From the NCBI GenBank assembly GCA_011525805.1, contig WYBR01000113.1, forward strand, positions 1 through 50,581: 50,581 bases of DNA, in the 5' to 3' direction. Shown piece by piece: positions 7,726 to 14,525 of this stretch. Every line of letters starts with the position of its first letter. Position 1 is the stretch's first letter. Source of the DNA: Vicinamibacteraceae bacterium. Lineage in GTDB: Bacteria > Planctomycetota > Phycisphaerae > Phycisphaerales > UBA5793. A program made the translations under genes and the position numbers. Below the pieces are notes generated by a model that saw nothing but the letters and a program-made list of their open reading frames with translations, was not told the DNA's origin and ran no database searches.

Positions 7726-9429
7726 ATGCTCAGGAACTCAAATCGTCATCTGACCGTTGGAACCGCTGCGGCCGTTCTGCTCGCGACGGGCGGAATGCTC
7801 CGGGCCGAACTCACACCCGAGTGGATCAGCCGCCTGCCGGTCGGCACGTCGCTGACGGCCGGCCTCAAGCACATGGTCATCGATGACGCCGGCGTCGTCT
7901 ACATCACCGGTATCCACGGCTCGTCGTCGAACACGGACATCATCACGGCCGCGTACCGTCCCGATGGAACTCCCCTCTGGCAGCGCTCCTGGAACGGGCC
8001 GGGCAACTGGCACGACCAGGCGCGCGGCGTTGCCCTCGGGCCCGGCGGCGTGCTCTACGTCTGCGGCAACACGCCCGGGTCCGGCTCCTACGCCAACGTC
8101 CTGCTGCTCAAGTACGACGCCGCCACGGGCAATCTGCTCAACACGATCCAGTACAGCAGCGGACCGGGTCTCTCCGAGCACGCCGGCTCGGTCGCGGTGG
8201 ACGCAGCGGGCAACGTCTACCTGGCGGGCGGCACGGTCGGCGACGGGCCGGATGCGATGATCCTCAAGTTCAGCGCCGCCGGCGCGTTCCAGTGGAAGCG
8301 CGTGTGGGACGGCCCGGCGCAGGCGCCTTACTCGCTCGACAACGCGCTTCAGATCCTCGTCGAGCAGGCAGGCAATCCCGTCGTGCTCATCCACGGCGTC
8401 ATGGGCTCGAACCAACCTGACTACGTCCTGCTCAAGTTGAACCCGGCCAGCGGGCAGAACCTCTGGGAGATGCGCTGGGGCGGCAATGGCGGCGACTACC
8501 CCCTCGAAATGCTCCTCGACGCCTCGGGCGATCTCTTCGTCACCGGTTCATCCATCATCACCGGCTTCAACCGCTACGGCACGATCCGGGTGCGCGGCGG
8601 CGACGGGTTTGTCCTGTGGCAGTCGTCGGAGGGGATTCTCAACCACAACTCGGCGCGCGGCCTGGCGATCGACGGCGCCGGCGGCGTCTACGTCACCGGC
8701 AGCGTCGATCCTGACACCGACCGCAGCAACTCGAACGACAACTTCTACAGCGTGAAACTCGATGCCGCGACGGGCGCGCTGCGCTGGTCGCACTCCTACG
8801 GCGCCAACTGCGTCTACTGCCTCGACTTCCCCACGAGCGTAATCGCCGATTCCGCAGCGCACGTCTTCATCGCGGGCTACACGGTCTCGGCGCCCTACAG
8901 CGGCGACATGATCCTCTTCCAACTCGATGCGGCCACGGGGCTGGAGCAGAACCGCGGCATCGTTGCGGGCAACCTCCAGGAGGAAGTCGTCTACTCGCGC
9001 CTCATGCGATTCGACCGCTCCGAGAGCCTGCACATCGGCGCCGACTTCTACAACGCGAACACCGGCGTGTACGACATGTCGATCATCAAGTACGCGAGCC
9101 TCGCGGCCCGGCTCGCGCTGGCCGTGGATGCGACGTGCCCCGGCGGCGGGCCGATCCGCATCGAGTGGTCCGGCGCGACCGGCGGCGGACAGGCGGCGCT
9201 GATTTTCGCCCGCAACACCGGCTCGTTCCGCATTCCCGACGGCAATCCCTGCGCCGGCACAGCGCTCGGCCTCGGCTCGAATCAGATTCAACTCGCCTGG
9301 CAAGGCGGCGCGGGCGGCAACGGCTCGCGCGTACTCAACGCCACCGCCGGCCCGGGCGCCTGCGGCGGATACCTGCAATTACTCGACATTACTCGATGCG
9401 CTGTAAGCAACGTCGCACGAGTGGAGTGA
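7726..9429 (+). CDS. Secreted beta-propeller-like protein with shared C-terminal module
   Basis: A 567-residue exported protein. The start at 7726 follows AGGGAGAA (7713-7720). A signal peptide spans residues 1-27 (ending near LRA-E). Residues about 30-460 are a run of degenerate repeats of the SBBP/PQQ-like propeller kind, with recurring units such as AVDAAGNVYLAG, AIDGAGGVYVTG and KYDAATGNLL. Residues about 465-567 form a separate cysteine-containing module (ALIFARNTGSFRI, CAGTALGLGSNQIQL, final SNVARVE). That module closely matches the end of the protein at 12599-13600 and the fragment at 1-60. The tail may mediate surface retention or sorting; this is inferred from its reuse. No catalytic motif is visible. 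Confidence 0.8.
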   Translation: MLRNSNRHLTVGTAAAVLLATGGMLRAELTPEWISRLPVGTSLTAGLKHMVIDDAGVVYITGIHGSSSNTDIITAAYRPDGTPLWQRSWNGPGNWHDQARGVALGPGGVLYVCGNTPGSGSYANVLLLKYDAATGNLLNTIQYSSGPGLSEHAGSVAVDAAGNVYLAGGTVGDGPDAMILKFSAAGAFQWKRVWDGPAQAPYSLDNALQILVEQAGNPVVLIHGVMGSNQPDYVLLKLNPASGQNLWEMRWGGNGGDYPLEMLLDASGDLFVTGSSIITGFNRYGTIRVRGGDGFVLWQSSEGILNHNSARGLAIDGAGGVYVTGSVDPDTDRSNSNDNFYSVKLDAATGALRWSHSYGANCVYCLDFPTSVIADSAAHVFIAGYTVSAPYSGDMILFQLDAATGLEQNRGIVAGNLQEEVVYSRLMRFDRSESLHIGADFYNANTGVYDMSIIKYASLAARLALAVDATCPGGGPIRIEWSGATGGGQAALIFARNTGSFRIPDGNPCAGTALGLGSNQIQLAWQGGAGGNGSRVLNATAGPGACGGYLQLLDITRCAVSNVARVE

Positions 9430-9492
9430 ACTCAACATCAACGCATCGCCCTGCCCTTTCGGACGGGACGAGTTTGACCCGGAGGTGTCATC

Positions 9493-10833
9493 GTGATCGT
9501 TCGAACGAGTGTGCGTTCTCTGTGCGCGCGCGGCGTCTTTGCCGCGTGCCTTTGCGGCTTTGCGGCGGCGGCATCGGCCCAGCCGCGCTACGAGGCGAGG
9601 TTTCTCGGCGGAGCCGGAGGCGTCGCGGCCATGAACGAATCGGCCGTCGTCGTCGGCACGTCCACGACCAGCGGCCAGCGCGCCTGGGTGGCCGACCCCG
9701 ACTTTCGCCTGCTTCCCATGCCGCCGGGAATGCGCACCAGCGTGGCGACCGACGTGAACGAACTCGGGCAGATCGTCGGCGCCATCGGGCCATCCGACTA
9801 CTCCGTCGAGTTCGGCGGCAAGGCCGCGCTCTGGACACCGGATGGACAAGGCGGGTACGACGTCGAGATCCTCCGCGGCTTGCCGGGTGAGTCGGTCACG
9901 CTCGCCACGGCCCTGAACAACCTCGGCGACATCGTCGGCTACTCGCAGGTGGGAATGTACCGGTACCCCACGCTCTTTCGCAGCGGGAACAGCCCCATCG
10001 ACCTGACCCCGACCGGCGTCTTCGACCCCTCGGACGTGAATGACCGGCGCATGGTCGTCGATCACTCCTTCACCGTCAAGCGGCTCAATCTCAACACGAT
10101 GACGGCGGAGGATCTCGGCGTGCCGCCGGGCAACTACCTCGCCACTACGGCGGAGGCCATCAACGAGAGCAATCAGGTCGCGGGCCTGGCCATTCTCACC
10201 AGCGGCGGCAACTGCGACCGCGTCGCCGCCCGCTACACCGACGGCGTCGGCTGGGAGATCTTCTCATCGTGCGGACAGTGGAACGGCGCTAACGACCTCA
10301 ACGACCTCGGCGACGTGGTCATGCGCCTCAACGTCGCCCCTCACGTGCGCTTCGAGGGGCTTGGCACCTTCCAGATTGAGACGCTCATCAACGACCCGCC
10401 CATCGGGCACTGGTACGTCATCAACTCCTTCGGCCAGGCCATCAACAACCGGCGCCAGATGGCGGTCTTCGCTAACAATCAGCAGACCGGCGAGGCGGGG
10501 GCGGTGCTGCTCACCCCCGTCGATCTCTACTCGCTCAGGGTTGACAACCTCGTCGGCGGCGCCGACGCGGTGTTCAGCATCCAAGGCGCGACTCCAATGG
10601 TCAATCAGTACGTCGTCTACAGCCTGCGCGGCCCCGGCTCGACGTATGTTCGGCAACTCAACGTCACGTTCGACCTCGCGCAGCCGGTGCTCTTCGCCTC
10701 CGGCCGCGCGGACCCGAACGGCGGACTCGAAGCCACCGTGCGCATCCCCCGCGCCGCGACAGGCCGCACCGTCTGGTTTCAGGGCGCCGAGATGAATCGA
10801 ACCACGAACGTCGTGGTGGAGGCCGTGCGCTGA
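9493..10833 (+). CDS. Secreted HAF-repeat-like protein with shared tail domain (copy 1)
   Basis: A 446-residue exported protein beginning at a GTG, supported by GGAGGTG at 9481-9487. Residues 1-29 are a signal peptide ending in ASA. The body has recurrent motifs of the HAF-repeat type, in which an A-[IL/M]-N-x-x-G/S core is followed by a short V-G strand: AMNESAVVVG, DVNELGQIVGA, ALNNLGDIVGYS, AINESNQVAG. Residues about 345-446 carry a tail domain (YSLRGPGSTYVRQLNV, final TNVVVEAVR) shared with the next gene and with the subtilase at 40016-41818. It is a tandem paralogue of the gene at 10934. The function is unknown; a surface or matrix role is plausible. Confidence 0.8.
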   Translation: MIVRTSVRSLCARGVFAACLCGFAAAASAQPRYEARFLGGAGGVAAMNESAVVVGTSTTSGQRAWVADPDFRLLPMPPGMRTSVATDVNELGQIVGAIGPSDYSVEFGGKAALWTPDGQGGYDVEILRGLPGESVTLATALNNLGDIVGYSQVGMYRYPTLFRSGNSPIDLTPTGVFDPSDVNDRRMVVDHSFTVKRLNLNTMTAEDLGVPPGNYLATTAEAINESNQVAGLAILTSGGNCDRVAARYTDGVGWEIFSSCGQWNGANDLNDLGDVVMRLNVAPHVRFEGLGTFQIETLINDPPIGHWYVINSFGQAINNRRQMAVFANNQQTGEAGAVLLTPVDLYSLRVDNLVGGADAVFSIQGATPMVNQYVVYSLRGPGSTYVRQLNVTFDLAQPVLFASGRADPNGGLEATVRIPRAATGRTVWFQGAEMNRTTNVVVEAVR

Positions 10834-10933
10834 TCCGGCCGGCGGCGCCGTGCGCGGTCTCGCAACGGATCAGGATTGGATTCTCGTGGTCGAGGCGCCT
10901 CGGCCCGACCACGATCAGACAAAGGAGTCTGTG

Positions 10934-12244
10934 ATGTTCTCGCCCAAGTCTGCTTGCGTCACAAGCGCGATTCTCTTCGCGGCCTCCATCGTCCGCGCCG
11001 CGCCCCCTTCCTACGAGGTCCAGTTCCTCGGAGAGGGATACACCGGCACGGCCATCAACGAAGCGGGTTCGGTCGTCGGCAACCTCAACGTGGATGGAAC
11101 GCGCCTGCGGGCCGCGGTCTCGCAAGGCGGGCAGCCGTTCGATCTGCTCCCCCTTCCCCCGGGCATGGAGACTTCGCGCGCCAACGACATCAATGACGAC
11201 GGCGTGATCGTCGGCGCGGTGTGCCCCAACCAGTACGTCATCACGCAGCCGCTCGCGGCGCGATGGCGGCCCGTCGGTCAGGGGTACGAGATCGACCTCC
11301 TCGGCACGCTGCCGGGCGACCCCTACAGCAACGCCTACGCCGTCAACAACCTCGGCGACATCATCGGCGGCTCGGGCTTCTTCGGCTGGAACCTCACCAA
11401 CCCCGTCCTCTTCACGGACGGCGGACCAATGCGCTTGCCGCACATCGGCCAGGCCGCCGATGTGAACGACCGCCGCCGCGTCGTCTCCGGCCCGCAACTT
11501 CTCGATCTCAACACGATGGACGTGCAGACCATCGCGCTGCCGCCGGGCAACTGGCAGGGAGTCGTCAGCGCCGCACTCAACAACAACGACGACTTCGCGG
11601 GCTACATCCTCGGCTACTCCGGGTGCAGCACCTTCCCCATCCGCTACCGCCAGGGCAGCGGATGGCACTTCCTCGGCGGCTGCGCCACCACCACGAGCGC
11701 CACGGCAATAAACGACCGCGGCGATGCGCTCTTCTACTACTACTTCACCTCCTGCGGAGCCTACTTCGAGGGCGAGGGTTCGTTCGGCCTGGGCGAACTC
11801 ATCGATCCTTCGCAAGGCCCTTGGCTCATCGAGTGGTTCGGCGCCAATGACATCAACGAGTCGCGCCAGATCGTGGCCTACGCGCTCAACCTCTCGACCA
11901 ACGTGCGCGGAGCCGTGCGGCTCACCCCCATCCGCACGTACGCGCTGAGCGTGGCGAACCTCGTCGGAGGCGAGACCGCCGTGTTCTCCGTGCAGGGGGG
12001 GACCCCGCTTGCCGGCCAGTACCTGGTCTACAGCCTGCGCGGCCCCGGCTCCACGTACGTTCGCCAACTCAACGTCACGCTCGATCTCGCACAGCCGGTG
12101 CTGCTCGCCTCGGGGCCGGCCGACGCCTCGGGCCGTTTCGAGAGGTCGATCCGCGTGCCGAACGCCGCCAGCGGAAGAAGCGTCTGGTTCCAGGCGGCGG
12201 AACGGGACAGGACGACGAACATCGTCGACCGCGTCGTCCGGTGA
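10934..12244 (+). CDS. Secreted HAF-repeat-like protein with shared tail domain (copy 2)
   Basis: A 436-residue exported protein and tandem paralogue of the preceding gene. The ATG at 10934 follows AAAGGAG (10921-10927); upstream in-frame codons do not code for a plausible signal peptide. Signal peptide residues 1-23 end in VRA. HAF-like repeats include AINEAGSVVG, DINDDGVIVGA, AVNNLGDIIGG and DINESRQIVAY. The tail domain from about residue 335 repeats YSLRGPGSTYVRQLNV and ends TNIVDRVVR. DNA identity with copy 1 is very high around this tail (10618-10672 against 12028-12082), more than in the body. That fits a duplication with the tail kept similar by selection or gene conversion. Confidence 0.8.
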   Translation: MFSPKSACVTSAILFAASIVRAAPPSYEVQFLGEGYTGTAINEAGSVVGNLNVDGTRLRAAVSQGGQPFDLLPLPPGMETSRANDINDDGVIVGAVCPNQYVITQPLAARWRPVGQGYEIDLLGTLPGDPYSNAYAVNNLGDIIGGSGFFGWNLTNPVLFTDGGPMRLPHIGQAADVNDRRRVVSGPQLLDLNTMDVQTIALPPGNWQGVVSAALNNNDDFAGYILGYSGCSTFPIRYRQGSGWHFLGGCATTTSATAINDRGDALFYYYFTSCGAYFEGEGSFGLGELIDPSQGPWLIEWFGANDINESRQIVAYALNLSTNVRGAVRLTPIRTYALSVANLVGGETAVFSVQGGTPLAGQYLVYSLRGPGSTYVRQLNVTLDLAQPVLLASGPADASGRFERSIRVPNAASGRSVWFQAAERDRTTNIVDRVVR

Positions 12245-12300
12245 GCGATCTTCCCTGAACCGGGAGCATGCCGCGCCGCACCCACGCGTCGGAGCAGAGT

Positions 12301-12402
12301 CTCACCGCAGAGAGCGCGGAGAACGCAGCAGGATTCAGAGATCGGCGTGGCTCCGAACTCCACCCGGCTTCTCTCGGCGCTCTCTGCGATCTCCGCGGTG
12401 AG
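12301..12402. repeat. Palindromic intergenic element, CTCACCGC[AG]GAGA type
   Basis: Arms starting CTCACCGCAGAGAGCGC (12301 on) and ending CTCTGCGATCTCCGCGGTGAG (to 12402) are inverted repeats of about 28 bases around a 45-base centre. It lies between two convergent genes. The purine-rich GAGAGCGC-type arms resemble a dispersed intergenic repeat class seen in several bacterial phyla, and its design is like that of the element at 1937-2102. Confidence 0.6.
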
Positions 12403-12541
12403 AAGTGTTCGTCGACCGGCCTGATCGCCGGACCGCGCGAAGGTCAAAGAGAAAGCGTGTGAAGCCCGCGTAGCCGTCTGCGGCCGAATCCCAAGCCCGA
12501 GGTTCCGACAATCACGCCCAAGTCGATCAAGCCCAAAAGGA

Positions 12542-12570
12542 ACGGGAGCGCGGCTGGGCCGCGCTCCCGT
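12542..12570 (-). terminator. Rho-independent terminator of the gene at 12599-13600
   Basis: A perfect 12-bp GC-rich stem (12542-12553 with 12559-12570) and 5-base loop, followed on the minus strand by TTCCTTTTGG. It lies about 30 bases beyond the stop of the minus-strand gene. Confidence 0.8.
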
Positions 12571-12598
12571 CAAGAATCACGACTGCGAGTCGGTCAGA

Positions 12599-13600
12599 TT
12601 ACGGAACCTGAGCGACGTTGCTGGTCTGGCAGCCGGGGACCTGGATCAGCTGAACGTAGCCACGGCAAGCGCCGCTGCCGGCCTGGGCGTTGACGCTGCC
12701 CGCGCCGTTGCCGGTGCCGATGGTGTTGTAGAGCTGAAGTTGGTTGGTGCCGAGTCCGAGCTGGGTGCCCGCGCAGGTGCCGGAACCGATGGTGTAGTTG
12801 CCGGTGTTGCGAGCGAAGAGGATGCCCTGCTGACGGTTGGGCTGGGCGCCGCTCCAGGCAAGGCGGACGGTGCCGGGGCACACGCCGGTGATCGCGAGGG
12901 TGTAGCCGCCGCCCTGCGTGCAGTCCAGGCCGTAGGAGACGTCCCACGTGCCGGGGCCGACGAGGTTCTGCCAGTTGGTCGGGTTCGGATAGCCGAAGTA
13001 GTTCGACTGGAGGAACGTGTTGCCGTCATTGCCCGGAGGCGTGCCGACGGCGTTGAGGCCGCTGGTCACGACGACGAAGGCCTGGCCGGCGCCGGTGCCG
13101 ACCATGCGGATGCCGACATGATACGAGCCGGCGGGGAGGTTGAACGACGAACCGCCGAGGGTCGCCACGAGGAGGTACTCGTCGCGGCCGAACGCGTTGT
13201 TGCCCGTGAGGGTGAACGTGTAGGTGGTCACGTCATTGACGGCGGCGATCTGCGTGCCGAAGTTGCCTTCGCTCAGACCCGAGTAAACGACGATGTCGCA
13301 CGCCCCGAAGGTCGTGCCCGGGTTGATGATGAAGTTGCCGCGGAAGCCGGTGACGGTCCCGCCGGTCCACGTCACGTTGTCGAACGTCCACGAATCGGAG
13401 ACGGCCGTGTTGCGCTCGCTCGTGAAGCCGTTGCGGAAGTCGAGATCGCCGTTGTACCAGCAGACGGCGGCGGGGCTCTGATTCCCGTCAGCCTTCCGAT
13501 GAGTGCCGCCCGTTTCCGCCGCGGTGAGCGTCGGATTCTGGGCCAGCGCGGCGCCCGCCGTAAGCACGAGGGCCGAAGCAGAGAACAAAATGCGATTCAT
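12599..13600 (-). CDS. Secreted protein with shared C-terminal module
   Basis: A 333-residue exported protein. The ATG at 13600 is preceded by AAGGAG at a good distance, and codes for a signal peptide MNRILFSASALVLTAGA ending in ALAQ. The N-terminal 220 residues look like an all-beta domain (GGTVTGFRGNFII, TYTFTLTGNNAF, GSYHVGIRM) of the sort found in pre-peptidase or PPC-like extracellular proteins; this is a loose impression. The last 95 residues repeat the module of the gene at 7726: GILFARNTGNYTI, CAGTQLGLGTNQLQL, and the final SNVAQVP. It is a single-gene unit with its own terminator at 12542-12570. The function is not known. Confidence 0.8.
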   Translation of the reverse strand: MNRILFSASALVLTAGAALAQNPTLTAAETGGTHRKADGNQSPAAVCWYNGDLDFRNGFTSERNTAVSDSWTFDNVTWTGGTVTGFRGNFIINPGTTFGACDIVVYSGLSEGNFGTQIAAVNDVTTYTFTLTGNNAFGRDEYLLVATLGGSSFNLPAGSYHVGIRMVGTGAGQAFVVVTSGLNAVGTPPGNDGNTFLQSNYFGYPNPTNWQNLVGPGTWDVSYGLDCTQGGGYTLAITGVCPGTVRLAWSGAQPNRQQGILFARNTGNYTIGSGTCAGTQLGLGTNQLQLYNTIGTGNGAGSVNAQAGSGACRGYVQLIQVPGCQTSNVAQVP

Positions 13601-14525
13601 CTGATACTCCTTCTCTTTGCGAGAAACCCGCCACCGACCGCGGCCCCGCGCACTGCGGGCGCCCGCTGGTGGCACACTCCAAGTCTTGTCCCCCTCCGGA
13701 ACACCCGGAGACCGGACCGATTCAACGCTTCAGGACGATCCACCCAGGACGACGAAGGCGATGAGCAAGGCGCTCCGCTTCGCACCGACCGATGGTCGGG
13801 GCGCACATCCACCACAGGCTACGACCTCGCTCAAACGAGACGCAACAAAACAGCAAGTATGGATCATGCAGGATAGGACTCCCCAGCCCCCGCGGCGGTC
13901 CACAGAATCCGCCGCGTCCTAGATACTATACATCAGCCGCCGTCAAATGCAAGAGCGTCTACCCCGGGGCCGAACATTTTTCTACAAACGCCCTCCCCTC
14001 CCTGGCCCACCCTTCGGACCGGCCCTGGGACGGCCAAAAGAGGAGGTTCCGGGCCGATCTTCGCCCGCTCGCCCACCTTCCGAGGCGGGCCAGGCACTCC
14101 CAGCCTGCCAGCCGTTTGCGCCGTCGGAGTGTCGCGGCTGAGAGAAGCCATGCCGCTTTGAGGGGCAGGGTTGCGCGGGTCGCCGTGGGCCCGATGCCGT
14201 CGGGCCGGACGGAGTGGCCCGTTCGCCACGCCGGCGGGCGACGCGCCCCTGGGCGGGCGGGCGAGCGCTCACCGCGCTGGGCCGCAGGCGCCGGCTCCGA
14301 CCCAAGCACGAGTGCGCACGGGCCTTTGGCGCGGGCGACCCATCGTCGCTTCCCTCCCGCCGCGCCGATTATCGCACCAGCCGGCATTCACGCTCGACCT
14401 GCTCCGCTTCTGCGCCTCCCCGCTCATGGTGACCCCCGGAATCGCCGACCTGAGACCATGCGCGCCCGGCGTCGGCTGGGCTGGATGGGACCCATCAGGT
14501 TTGACTCAATAACTGGAGGTCAGCG
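13601..14525. other. Long non-coding stretch between divergent genes
   Basis: About 925 bases between the minus-strand secreted protein and the plus-strand coiled-coil lipoprotein. Open frames here are Arg/Pro/Gly-rich translations of GC-rich DNA without starts, Shine-Dalgarno sites or recognisable motifs. Apart from the possible minus-strand promoter at 13925-13952 and a small GGGCCCGAT...TCGGGCC hairpin near 14188, I see nothing assignable. Confidence 0.5.
13925..13952 (-). promoter_or_regulatory. Possible sigma-70-like promoter for the gene at 12599-13600
   Basis: On the minus strand, TTGCAT (13947-13952) and TATAGT (13925-13930) are separated by 16 bases. It lies in an AT-richer patch of an otherwise GC-rich intergenic region. 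Its use would give a leader of about 320 bases, which is long, so the assignment is tentative. Confidence 0.35.
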
